NCBI GenBank assembly: GCA_027604705.1
Contig: JADHYV010000015.1
Coordinates: 310,001 to 374,000, forward strand
DNA from: Allomyces arbusculus
Taxonomy: Eukaryota > Blastocladiomycota > Blastocladiomycetes > Blastocladiales > Blastocladiaceae
Reading direction: 5' to 3'
Length of the DNA: 64,000 nt
Shown piece after piece: positions 12,177-23,232 of this stretch. The notes under the pieces were generated by a model. It saw nothing but the letters and a program-made list of their open reading frames with translations, made no database searches and had not been told where the DNA came from. Each line of letters begins with the position of its first letter. Position 1 is the stretch's first letter. A program made the position numbers and the translations under genes.

Positions 12177-12684
12177 GGTGGATGCTGGGCGGGAATGCGG
12201 GTGGTACGGCGGGGAGAGAGTGGGTGCGTGGGGACCGACTGGATTATATAGTCGCTGCAGCGTCGGTGGAGCGCAAGGGGAGCGGGGAGCCGGAGGAACT
12301 GCAGGGTGGGTGCCTGAGCTGCACGACCATGCACGGCCGGGCGAGATCAGCAAGAAGGTTGGCCTTGAGGGCGCCAACGCGGGTCCGCGGATGCTTTGTG
12401 GGCGGGAAGAGCCGAAGAACAGTCGCGCGGGGGCTTGTGTGCAGTGGGGTGCAGGGCCGAGGAATACCCGGGTGAACAGTGACGAGAGCGTCGTCAAGTG
12501 GGCACAGGGCTTGACCGACACCATCGTGTGGTTCGACCCTTCGCGAGTGGAAGAGGGTGTTGCTGCTGGTGTTGGGGGCCGTCGGGGTGGCAGCAGTGGC
12601 AGCTCAAACGCGTTGGTCAGAAAGTGTGTTTGCGACCGGGGCACCGTCAAATCAATTGTGACCAAGCTGAGCAGCAGCAACAAG
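12177..12684. promoter_or_regulatory. Divergent promoter region, prolidase / SDR genes
   Basis: A 508-bp segment between the two start codons of head-to-head genes. Open frames crossing it show no domain. Any cis-elements serving both genes must lie here or in the first exons. Confidence 0.45.
12244..12250 (-). promoter_or_regulatory. TATA-like box upstream of prolidase gene
   Basis: TATATAA read on the minus strand, 68 bp upstream of the prolidase ATG in otherwise GC-rich sequence. Position fits a core promoter; no experimental support. Confidence 0.35.
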
Positions 12685-14249
12685 ATGATCACCAGCATTC
12701 GCCCTCGACTCGCTGCAACGGTGGCGACGGGGGCCGCAACGGCGGCTGCTTCGCGAGCTGCTGGGTGCGTGGCCGCGACCACCGCGGTGGCCACGCGCTC
12801 CACCATCGTTCGCTATGATCAGCTCCAGCTTCAGCACCAACAGCCCGCAGGCCTGCTCACGCCGGCGCGCAACATGCTGTCCGCCGTGACACGGCGCGCA
12901 TACTCGACGTCGTCAGGCGCTAGCACCGCGTCAGCACGCCGTCGCAAGCATCACTACTCGCTCCGCGGCAAAACCGTGTTCATGTCTGTTACTCCAGCTC
13001 CAAAAATCGATATTTGCGATCAATGACATCAACGACTGATCAGAATGCTCCACGGCCTTCTAGTACCGGCGCGAGCTCTGGGATCGGCGCAAGGTGCGGC
13101 GCGCTTCCTGCCGTTCATTGGGTTGATTCGCTCATGGGCACGAATCTGATTTCAACTTTCATCGTTGTTGGCAATTCGCATCAATACGTCTCTTTAGTTG
13201 TGCCCGGTATATTTTCGCACATACGATTCCGATCACGTCCGGGCACCCGCCAATGCTCATTATCAATTATCCGCGATCCAGGTTCTTTGCCGACGAGGGT
13301 GCGAACCTCGTCCTGACGGCGCGCCGTGTTGAGCGCTTGGCCAACCTCAAGAACGAGCCCGCGGCCGAATACCCCGACGTCAAGGTGCACGTGGCCGCGC
13401 TCGACGTGGTTGACCGCGATGCAGTGTTCCGCACTGTTGCCGACTTACCCGACCAGTTTAAGAACCTTGAGGTCCTGGTGAACAATGCTGGTACTGTTGT
13501 CAAATTGGCGACGTGCTGGTGGGTGGACAAGTTGCTAACACGCATTCCGCGATTGATCTAGGCCTCAGTTTGGGCCTGGAACCCATGATCGAGACGACGC
13601 CCGAGGATGCCAACACGATGCTGGACACCAACGTGCGGTACGGGCACTGCAGCTCTTCCACCCCCACCTCCACCATGCCGCGACTAATCCCACCCCCACC
13701 TGTTGACCTCCAGCGGCGTCTTCAACGTGACCCAAGCGATCGTCCCCGGCATGATCACCCGCGGTGCCGGGCACGTCATTACGATCGGCTCCGTCGCGGG
13801 CCGGCAGCCCTACGCGAACGGTGCCATGTACTGCGCGTCGAAGCACGCGGTCGAGGCCATGTCGCACGCGCTCACGCAGGAACTCGTCAAGACGCCCGTA
13901 CGCGTGACCATGGTCGCGCCCGGCATGGTCGAGACCGAGTTTTCCGTGGTGCGGTTCCATGGCGACGAAAGCAAGGCAAAGGCCGTGTACGACGGTCTCG
14001 ACCCACTCACGCCCGACGATATTGCCGACTTGGTCGTATTTGCAGCGACGCGGCCCAAGCATGTGCAGCGTATGTTGTGGAGGTCATGGTTGGTGGATTG
14101 GTTCCGGGTCCGCGCGGAGGACTGACGCGCAGCAATGGCGACGACGCGTTTGAAATTGTGTAGTGAACGACATGCTCGTGTTCCCGACGGCGCAGGCGTC
14201 CGTGTTCCATGTGCATCGCGACGCGGCGCCCGCTGCGGCCGAGAAATAG
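12685..14249 (+). CDS. Mitochondrial short-chain dehydrogenase/reductase (classical SDR)
   Basis: NAD(P)-dependent oxidoreductase, 351 aa, six exons: 12685-12983, 13064-13093, 13282-13490, 13562-13637, 13714-14069, 14164-14249. The first ~95 residues are Ala/Arg/Ser-rich with an RRAYSTSS segment typical of a mitochondrial presequence. The Rossmann core shows TGASSGIG (formed by the first splice), NNAG, the catalytic Ser in TIGSVAG and the YCASK active-site Tyr/Lys. It ends in a YdfG-like FPTAQAS segment on the last exon. Exon 2 is only 30 nt and the following intron is 188 bp. Closest in feel to YdfG/TMA29-type 3-hydroxy acid dehydrogenases; the substrate is not determined. Confidence 0.92.
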
Positions 14250-15278
14250 TGAAGAAGCGCCGATTGATCGGCTTGGCCCGTCGGCCGGAGGCCGTACGCG
14301 TACGCGCTGGCCCCAGACGTAATGAAATGCGATGCATGTTTTTTTCATTTCTGTCGACGTGTCGCCCGCCCGCATGCCGGTCGCTTTGCTGCTCCCTTGG
14401 CCATCCGCGGGTCACGCACGACCCTCCCTCTCCGGCAGGCGCCGCGCGCCGGCATGTTGTCCAACGCCATTGCATGCGCGTCCCCGTCGCGTCTCGCGCG
14501 TTTTGGTCGTGCATCGTGCAGCGAGGTGCAGGGCCAAGGGCAAAAACCTGATCGTTTTAAGCAGCGAGCCGAGGCAAACCCTGGGCCCCAGGCACGCGGC
14601 CAAAGCCACACGACGGTCGGTGGTCACCAGGCAAATTTTGACTGGCGCCACCCCGCGCGGCCGCTGTCGTGGCCGTTCCCTTCTTCAACCCGCTCGGCCC
14701 ACAGACGGCCACGCCGCTGCGCTCGACCCGCATCTCCCGCGTACAGCTCTTGCCCAACGTACTCCAGCACACATCGGCACCGTCTGCCCGCTCGCTGCCA
14801 GCCCGAGCCGCGCTTCTACGGACCAGCGGCACCAGCAGCAGCAGTGGCGACAGCAGCGCATCAACCACACCATCACCGACCCCGCACGACGTCGATAGCG
14901 CGCGTAGCATTGACGGCCGTGCCAAGCAGCACCAGCACCCAGCAGCAAGCGTCTCCTGCAAGCACGAGCGGCGGCAGCAGGCAGTTTGGTCGTCGCCGAG
15001 CCGAACGGCCGAAATTGCGATCAAGGCCGCGCACGCGCCCTCGTGTGCTGCACGACTTCCTGCACGGCCGACCCCGTGGCGGCACCGCTCAGGGCCTCCT
15101 TTCTGCATCAACCACCACCTCGCGCTTGCGCGGCACCGCGCCCGCTTGACCGCTTGCCGTCAGCGCCGCCCCTGCCACGTCGACACCGGCCAACCCCCGC
15201 ATTCGCGCACGTACCAAGCGAGCGCGCCCGTTCTCCGTCCGCCCGTCCGCACCTCTGCCTGTGCCTGGATCGCGCGCC
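14250..15278. other. Spacer, no gene supported
   Basis: GC-rich with long open frames in several phases (Arg/Pro/Ser/Ala-rich), none with a recognisable domain. A 5' exon or UTR of the downstream 223-aa gene could lie here. Confidence 0.35.
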
Positions 15279-16237
15279 ATGACGTCGCGGAGCCCCGTTC
15301 GCGGCCGCCGTACGTATCCATTCTCTTCTCTCCATTCCTTCCCTCGCACTTGCGTGTCCCTTCTGGCCCGCTCTCTCCCTCCTCGCTCGCACCCTACCCG
15401 CCCGGACCTGACCCCCACCACGATGCTCCCGTGTTCCCCGCGCCTAGCCGCGCTCCACCAGCAACGCGGCCGTAGTCTTTCATCGCACGGCTCGCGCATG
15501 CGCGAACCCTCTGTCAAGGAACTCGCCGCGGCCGCCGCCTCGGGCCGTACCCCACGCCATCTCCTGCACCATTTGCAACAACGCACGCCGTCGTCGCCGA
15601 CCTCGGGCCGCCCGCGGAGCCGGTCCCGGTCCCGCGGCCACGTCTACGCGCCGACGGGTGTCGGCGCCCTCCTTGGCGGCAGTTTCGATAATGACCCGCC
15701 GCGCGGACGTACCGCGACGCGGTACGGTGGCGGCCGGTCTCGGTCGGCTGTGGGGGCGTCGGTCGAGTCGCCGGATTCGCCCTTGTACGTGCTCGGATGT
15801 CCCTGCCGACGGGTGTGGCATTGGTTGAGGTTGCTGATGCAGGAATGTTGGCCCAAATTCCATTTAGTTACCACTGCGCATGGGATGCACCTCCCGTCCC
15901 GTGCCTGTCAACGCTCGCGCCTGACGTGAGGCTGCGCGACGATCTCGCCGCCCTGCGGCTCGACGACGGTGGCGCCGGTCTGGCGCCGGCCGTCGCTGTC
16001 GCGCCCGCGGCCGAGGACCACGCCATGGACGATGCGTCGACGGCGACCGAATCGGTGGACGACGATGCCGACGAGCGCATGGCGCGGACCGAGCGCGACT
16101 TGGATGTCTTGCGGCATCGGATCCCAGGGTGCGTTGATTCAACGCGTTTGCAAACATTCGTTGACGGGGCGCTGATCACCGTCGTCTCCAACAGCACGCC
16201 GCCATTGTCGCTCGCCGAGCTACACCGCGCCGTCTAG
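15279..16237 (+). CDS. Uncharacterised low-complexity protein
   Basis: Not recognised. A consistent four-exon model (15279-15309, 15448-15784, 15868-16128, 16195-16237) gives 223 aa. The first intron has a GTACGT donor and CCTAG acceptor, the second GTACGT and TTTAG, and the third GTGCGT and AACAG; lengths are 138, 83 and 66 bp. The N-terminal half is Arg/Ser/Gly-rich (RSRSRSRG stretch) and the C-terminal half is acidic (SVDDDADERMARTERD). No membrane segment or domain is visible. The coding case rests on splice signals, frame closure and the composition change at the boundaries. An RNA-associated or nuclear role would only be a guess from composition. Confidence 0.5.
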
Positions 16238-16817
16238 GCGCCCATCCACTCCAACGGCCGTGAGCCGCGCGCCCCTGTTCATACTTTAACCAACCCCCTT
16301 CGCGCGGGCCCGTGCCGCCCTCCTCGTCGTGCGCGCTCGCACGTCGACCGTACCTCCACTGCCCACCCTTCCCTTGCCGTTTCGCAATCGTCGGTGGCGG
16401 TGGCGGGCCCCATCCAATTTTGCTCCCCCATGCCCTTTTTGGTTCTTGCCTTTATTTGCTGCGCCGCCCCTCCTGGCTCGCAATGCCACGGGCCGCCGCA
16501 TTCTTGTTTCGTTCTCGTGTGTTTCGGTTTCTTGTTTTTGTCATTTCCTGCTGCTTTTTGAACGTTGGAACGGCTGCCGCCGCCGCGTGCCGTCGCACGC
16601 CGCCCTGCGCGCCCCTGTATCTTTATCTTTATTTTCGACCCTCTCCCTAAATGGTACCGCGCTGTATTTCGGAGTCGCTCGCAACCCCCCCCTCGATCGC
16701 CCAATTTCCAATGGGAAGAACATGAGAAACACGCTTCCATGCGTCGTCTAATAAAAACACAAACGGTTTCAATCTCCAAACGACAACTAAGGACAGAGAA
16801 CCTATCGACCAACCAAC
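16238..16817. other. Convergent 3' flanks
   Basis: Lies between the convergent 223-aa gene and the C2-domain gene. T-rich on the plus strand from 16430 to 16640, consistent with UTR and terminator sequence; no gene supported. Confidence 0.4.
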
Positions 16818-17962
16818 CTACGGCTCCCGCGGCCGTCCTGAAATCGGCCCGCCGGGCGGTAACCAGAACGCGCCGACCGGCACGCTCCCGGCCGGCATTG
16901 GAGGAAGGACCCACGGGCCCACGGGTGCCGGTGGTGGGGCGGGTCCCGTGGCAACGGGCATCATAGCGAATGGCGGGGCGTGAGGCGCAGAGGACGGCGG
17001 GTACCCGTGCAGGGGTGCAGGTGGGTAGGGATTCGGCGACGCGTAGCCCGCCGCGGGCGGGACCGGTGCCGGTGGGTATCCGGGCGTCGGTGGATACCCG
17101 TTCGTCGGTGGGTAGCCGGGCGTCGGTGGGTACCCGTTCGTCGGTGGGTAGCCGGGCGTCGCTTGGTAGCCTGGCGCGGGAGCGCCGTACCCAGGAGCGG
17201 GGGTGGGGTAGAAGTAATACGGCGTGGGCTGCCCCATCATGGGGTACCCGGTGACGGCCGGCGGCGCGGCAGAGGCGTGTGTCGAGTGCGCCGTGACGGG
17301 GGCGTGGGTCGGGTGCGCCGCGGCGACGGCGACGTGGGGTGGTGGGGTGGGATGGGCCGGTGTCGAATTTGCCTGTCAAGCAAAACAGCGATCAGCGCAC
17401 ACACCAGACACCGCACGAGGATCGCAAACATACCGGCTCAAACCACACCTGCACGCGCACTTCGCCGGCCTTGACGAGCATCCCGCCCGCCGCATGCGTA
17501 CCCTTCTTGCTCGTATAGAGCAACTGGAACCAATCGTGCACTTTCTGCGCGCCCGGCCGTAAAACGTTCGCAAAGGGCACCTCGGCCGCGCCAATCACTT
17601 TATCCTCACCCATCAACCGGTCGTGCACGACCTCAACCACCAACTTCGTGCGCGTCACGGGCGTAATCGAAAACGTCAGGTGGCAGTCGGTCTCGTCGGC
17701 GTCCCACTGCGCGTACGTGTGCGCACCCTGCAGTGCGCGCGTGCGCTTGCGGTCGCCGCTTCCGGAGGGCGCAGCGACGGCGTACGGATTCATTTTGAGC
17801 CCGGGAACGACAACGGAGCGCAGGTCGCGCGCGCGTTCTGTGTGCCGATGGCAAGGGTCAGCCGGTGGAGAAGCGAGCGGCGCAGCATGGGCATGCGGGG
17901 GACGGACCAAGGCGCACGTGCAGCGTGCCTAGGACCGGCGGCGAGCCGGCATAGGTGGTCAT
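16818..17962 (-). CDS. C2-domain protein with proline/tyrosine repeat tail
   Basis: Three exons: 17962-17908, 17837-17434, 17372-16818, giving 337 aa. The N-terminal C2 domain (about 1-150) is seen from GTLHVRLERARDLR, KMNPYA, a DADETDCHLTF strand, LVVEVVHDR and VIGAAEVPFANVL. C2 domains bind phospholipids, often with Ca2+, and few acidic loop residues are evident here, so Ca2+-independence is possible. The tail carries GYPPTNGYPPTPGYPP-type repeats (about residues 205-250), encoded by 48-bp DNA repeats, and ends in Pro/Met-rich sequence. Tails of this kind mediate SH3/WW binding or condensate formation, and a role in membrane traffic or cytokinesis (Inn1-like layout) is a guess. No membrane segment. 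Confidence 0.82.
17080..17165. repeat. In-gene tandem repeat (24/48-bp units)
   Basis: Alternating 24-bp units, nearly identical over about 85 bp, encode the GYPPT(N/P) tail of the C2 protein. Their low divergence suggests recent slippage or unequal exchange. Confidence 0.8.
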
Positions 17963-18774
17963 GGCGGATGTCGGCTGAGCAGAGCGGTCGGCGAGCACTT
18001 GGTTTCAGCGACCGAGCTGGCCAAAACGCAAGTTTCGGGATACGATTTACTTGATGCAGCAAGTCGCGAACGTGCAGCAAGGTCGGAAGTCGGTGGTTGG
18101 CGAAGGCCGGCCGCGTCGGCGTGGAGAGGGTCGATCACAAGTCTCCGTTGAAGTGCCGCGTCCACGTCAATCGGGCACAATCATTTCGACCTTCCCAATC
18201 TTCCGGCCATCTCGCTGACCATCGACATGACTGCAATCGGAGCGCGTTTCTGGAATTCGCTGCCATCTCAGTCGGTCGTCGGCCGCTGCTCAAGCATTGG
18301 CCATAGCAAAGCGCAACACCGCTGCCCTGGTGGCAACGATTAACTGCTGACAGCGCGCTTTTGCAACGCAGCGGGCGGATATTTATCACGGCTGGGCGAT
18401 GTGATATGAGGGGTATTCCCACTTCAAGATCCGCCACAATGCTGGTTACCATCCCCACGGCGGCGGCCACTTGGAATCCTGAGATTTCTAGTGGCGAGTA
18501 GGAGACCCCTCCCGCCTCTCTTCATATTGTCCCAAGGCTCCAGGCCCGACCCACTGAAGAGAATCTTGACGCAACCGTGCCTCAAATGGCGGGTGATACT
18601 GCGTGAGCTTGTACGTCCTGATCGGCCGCGGTAACTTAGTACTTTGATAGGAATCGCGCTCATTATTGGCCGAGGAAAGTTGTGGTGGTCTGGGTGGGTC
18701 GCGGTCGCGGTGGTCGCGCGCGAGTGGCCTTCTCGTGTCGTTTGAGCGCAGATGCGGCGTTGATGTGCCCAGTG
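17963..18774. other. Spacer, no gene supported
   Basis: Contains the 5' flank of the C2-domain gene. Base composition falls toward neutral between 18180 and 18680. No domain or convincing splice structure is seen on either strand. Confidence 0.35.
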
Positions 18775-18828
18775 ACGCGTTGCGACCCGGCCTTGACGCG
18801 TTGCGACCCGGTCTTGGCGCGTTGCGGG
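18775..18828. repeat. 21-bp tandem repeat, about 2.5 copies
   Basis: The unit GCGTTGCGACCCGGYCTTGRC is repeated head to tail with few differences. Noncoding context next to the retroelement remnant. Confidence 0.7.
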
Positions 18829-18939
18829 TCTGCAGCTGGGGGCACAGCGCGTCTCCCACTCACGGCGCTAAGTGCGAGACAATTTTGCTCCACGTCAAAT
18901 CGCGTGGTGCGTCTGCCCTGCCGTCGCTCGCGGACCCGC

Positions 18940-19640
18940 AATCGATCACCAGCTTGCCGTCGACAACGTTCTTTGCCGGCTCTTCGTCCTCTTGCGCCCC
19001 CACGTCCTCTTGCGCCCCCACGTCCTCTTGCGCCTCCACGCCCTCGGCGCTCCGCTCTCTTCCTAGGTATTCCATTCCACTCTCAACCTGGCCTCAAAAT
19101 CCGCTTGAAAACCGCGCAACGTCTCCATTTTTGGCGACCACCAACACACCAAGCTGCGCCTGCAATCAGTGCAGTGACCCTGGCGCCCCACTGCATGACG
19201 TCCGCGATCCGAAAGCGCGCCCGAACACCCAACTTTGGAATAATTATCCGGCTGCTGCCACGCCTGCACCTTTTCTGGGTCCAGCTCGTTTGGGGAAAGG
19301 GACGCGCGGGCATCTTGGGCAATGAGGCGGCGGACGTGGCGGCCACGGCTGCAGAGGCTCTTCTGGAGGCGCTGTACCTGTTGGCCAGTGTCGTCGTGGC
19401 GATGGACGTATGGCACCTACCGGAGTTTGATGGCACGCGGACCCCTGCTGGTATAATCAAGGTCGTTTCGCGGCGGTGGCGCTCGCGCCGTTTGGCGCTG
19501 ACTGGCTTGTCTGTCGACTGGCGAGCCAGGCGCAACGTGCTGCACGGTGGACAAATGCCGCTCGTGTGTGGGCTGAACCAAGTCGCGTCCGCGGCGGGCC
19601 AGTCACAAGGTGTCGACCGATTTTGACTGGACTTGGCGCG
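18940..19640 (+). mobile_element. Degraded retroelement remnant with RNase H motif
   Basis: One plus-strand frame contains a GILGNEAADVAATAAEAL stretch (near 19308-19370). It matches the last conserved block of the RNase H domain carried by many non-LTR retrotransposons and some other retroelements. Hydrophobic/Trp-containing context upstream (LHLFWVQ) fits the preceding strand of that fold. No complete reverse transcriptase, no terminal repeats and no target-site duplication were seen, so family (LINE most likely) and boundaries are uncertain. It appears old and incomplete. Confidence 0.5.
18985..19040. repeat. 18-bp tandem repeat, three copies
   Basis: The unit CGTCCTCTTGCGCCCCCA is repeated three times with one or two differences, inside or beside the retroelement remnant. 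Confidence 0.75.
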
Positions 19641-20736
19641 ACTTGGTGCATGCCCCGATCAACCTGGTGGGCCGCGACGAGTTCCTTGACGCGATCATGG
19701 GCACGCCAACGTGCAGCGCGCGGCGAGGTGCGTCGTCACGTCGTGCGCCATCGCGCGTCGCCGGCGAGGCGTGTTCGGGGATGGCGGTCCGATTTGATCA
19801 AATCATGAACGCCTCTGCAACGCGGGGTTTTGCAAAGTGCAATGACTTGGACACACGGGGAATCGAGCTGGCCACTGTCACAGCAGCCCTTCAGCGTTTC
19901 TGCCCACATCGCTGCCCGCGCTGTCCGCTTCCGCTCATCGTGCATCGTGCTCGAGGTGGCGCTCCGTTCCGGCCACGCGCGATGACGGTGATCCACGATA
20001 TTTCGTGGCGCGCGGTGTGGTGCGTGCGCAAGTCAACCTCCCTCGCCGAGCCGGAGTCACGCGTGCGCACGACGTCCGCCTGGTCACCGCGCATCGAGGT
20101 CTCTTCGAGTCGTCCTGTCCATCCGCACCCGCCACCAACTCCACAGTCAACTTGCAGCAAGTCGCGAGCAGCGACTGCCATTCTAGATGTCGTACGAACC
20201 GTGCTGCAAACCAAGCTGTGCGCACGATGTGGGCGCGATGCAAGGCTGGTGTGTGTGCCGCTGGCCCCATTCACGCGCGCCGTGGGAACCGCGCGCCTGC
20301 TCCTTGCTTTGACCAACAAGACAATGACCACGAAAACGCGCCAGGCAGCACGGGCAACCCCACAATTGAGTTGGGAATGATCGCGCGCGATTGGCGTGCT
20401 TGCGCGTGTTGTGGCCAGTGGGATTTGCCCGCCACCGCGGCCGATCGCTGTGACTGCGACCGACCCCACCCCCGCACCCACCGTGTGCGCGCTCCCGACG
20501 TGACGCGTCGCCATTTCCCGCAGCGCCTGCTTCTTCTCAGTCGCAACTGGACCCTGCCGCGCCCGCGCTCGCAAGGCTCTCTCTCCACGCTCAACGACGC
20601 GCTTCACGACGCTCGCTGCTCTGCTACTCCAGCGCGCAGCAAGCCGCGTTGCAACCATCCGCATCGAGGACCGTGCTCCACGACACCGGCCTGGACGAGA
20701 TCCGTGCCAGCAATAGTATAGCGACGCGCCAGCACG
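19641..20736. other. Spacer upstream of glycogen synthase
   Basis: Open frames on both strands with no recognisable domain. May include further eroded retroelement sequence (Cys/His-rich patches) and the glycogen synthase promoter. Confidence 0.35.
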
Positions 20737-23023
20737 ATGCCACGCTCGATCCGATCGCCGTGGCTCTTCGAGTCGGCCTGGGAGGTGGCCAACAAGGGTA
20801 CATTGCCGACCTGTCCCTGTGATCCAAAGCTTGCTCGCCTGCTCCCTCGAGTGAGCAGAGGCCCCCGATCGGGCAACAGGAGAAACTGACGCGGTGCGTG
20901 CTCCTCCCAACTGTCTAGTCGGCGGCATCTACACGGTGATCCGCACCAAGGCGCTCGTGACCGCGGCCGAGTACGGCTCGCGGTACCTGCTCGTGGGCCC
21001 ACTCAACCCGCGCACGGCCCCGCTCGAAGTCGAGCCGGGCGACGCGGCGCTCGTGAGTCCGGCGCTCAAGGACTCGCTTGACGCGATTCACTCACACGGC
21101 GTGCGCACCGTCTTTGGGAAGTGGCTCATCGAGGGCGCTCCGTCGGTCATCTTGTTTGATCTCGGGTCGCTCGCGCCGCGGCTCGACGAATGGCGCGGCG
21201 ATCTCTACCACACGCACGGTGTGCCCGCGCCGCCTAACGACACGGAGACGAATGACGCGATCCTGCTCGGGTACGCAACGGCGTGGCTGCTCGGCGAATT
21301 TCTGCATCGTAACCGGCACGACGCTGTGATTGCGCATTTCCACGAGTGGCAGGCGGGGGTCGCGTTGCCGCTCATCAAGCACCGCGGGTTCGATGTCGCC
21401 ACGGTCTTCACGACGCACGCGACGCTGCTCGGGCGGTACCTGTGTGCTGGGTCGGTGGATTTCTACAACCACTTGCAGCGGTTTGATGTGGACGCCGAGG
21501 CCGGCACGCGCGGGATCTACCACCGGTACTGCATTGAGCGCGGCGCCGCGCACTCGGCTGACGTGTTCACGACCGTCTCGCACATCACGGCCTACGAGGC
21601 CGAGCACTTGCTCAAGCGTAAGCCCGACGGCGTTTTGCCGAATGGGCTCAACGTGATCAAGTTTGCTGCCGTGCACGAGTTCCAGAACCTGCATGCCATG
21701 GCCAAGGAAAAGATTCACGATTTCGTGCGCGGGCATTTTTATGGCCATTTCGACTTTGATCTCGACAAGACGCTCTATTTCTTTACGGCCGGTCGGTTCG
21801 AGTTTAGGAACAAGGGTACGAGTTGCGCCGCACTGCTCTCCACCCATTTCAACTTCTTGTGGGCACCTTGGCTGATCGTTTCCGCTCAATTGTACGTAGG
21901 CGTCGACATGTTCCTCGAATCGCTCGGGCGGCTCAACCACCGTCTAAAGCAAGCCGGGTCCAAGACGACGGTCGTCGCGTTTGTGATCTTGCCCGCGGCG
22001 ACGCAGTCGTTCACGGTCGAGACGCTCAAGGGCCACGCGGTCGTCAAGCAGCTCAAGGACACGGTTGCTGACATTCAAAAGGAACTCGGCAAGCGCATTT
22101 TCGAGGCGGCCGTGCGCGGCGACTTGCCCGACCCGGCGACCCTTCTCTCGCCCGAGGACCTCGTCACGCTCAAGCGGCGCATTTACGCGCAGCGGCGCAA
22201 CGAGTTGCCGCCCGTCGTGACGCACAACATGGTGGACGACGGGAAGGACCCGGTCCTGTCCGCGATCCGCCGGCTGCACCTGTTCAACAACAGGCACGAC
22301 CGCGTGAAAGTCGTCTACCACCCGGAATTCCTCAACGCGAGCAACCCGCTCTTTGGGCTCGAGTACGAAGAGTTCGTGCGCGGGTGCCATCTTGGTGTGT
22401 TTCCGTCGTACTACGAGCCGTGGGGTTACACGCCCGCCGAGTGCACGGTCATGGGCGTGCCGTCGATCACGACCAACTTGTCGGGCTTTGGGTGCTACAT
22501 GGAGGAAATGATCGAAACGCCCGCCGACTACGGGATCTACATTGTCGACCGCCGCATGAAGTCGGTCGAGGAGTCGGTTAACCAATTGGTCGACCAGATG
22601 GCGCAGTTTGCCGCCAAGTCACGCCGGCAGCGCATCAATTTGCGCAACCGCACCGAGCGGCTCGCCGAGATTTTGGACTGGAAGCGCATGGGGCTCGAGT
22701 ACGTCAAGGCGCGCCACTTGGCGCTCAAGCGCCGGTACCCGGCGTCGTTTGCCGAACGGTCGGCGCGCGAGTCGCTCACGCCGTCGCCGCAAGACGGCGG
22801 GAAGAGTTACCGCGACGTGTATGCGCCGCAGGACTCGCCCATTGCGCCGTCCGGGCAGCAGGTGCCGAAGCCGAGGTCGACGCCCAATTCGCCGCGGCTC
22901 AAGCACGCGCATTTGATGGGGGACGATGATCTCGGGGACCATATCCTCGACAAGCTCGATGAGCTCGGCGTCGGGCATGATGAAGATGATGACGAGGATG
23001 ACGACGAGCATGGAGGCCATTGA
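20737..23023 (+). CDS. GSY1: Glycogen [starch] synthase (GT3)
   Basis: Adds glucose from UDP-glucose to the non-reducing end of glycogen in the cytosol. Three exons: 20737-20797, 20919-21815, 21900-23023, giving 693 aa. The start is within a short first exon encoding [20 protein letters not shown]. Splicing joins it to VGGIYTV, the family's nucleotide-sugar-binding glycine motif. Other blocks include [23 protein letters not shown], the Arg-rich regulatory segment ending RRHxx-like near [15 protein letters not shown], and the catalytic [19 protein letters not shown] (two Glu acceptors). Length is normal for fungal/animal enzymes. The C-terminus carries a Ser/Pro-rich segment ([18 protein letters not shown]) of the type phosphorylated by GSK3, then an acidic tail. 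The second intron (84 bp) keeps the frame open. Confidence 0.97.
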
Positions 23024-23232
23024 TGCGGGCGAGCTTGCCGGCAAGCGCGCGAGAAATTGCGGGGGGCGCGAGGGCAACTGAGGGATGCTATAGTTTGTTT
23101 TGTGGTTGTGTCAAATTCCATAATGGACTTTTTTGCAAGGACCGATGGGACGGTGAGGAGACGGTACAAGCTTGGATGGGTATATTTTGCACGGTGCACT
23201 CGACACGCAATCAAAACCACGATTTGAAGCAA

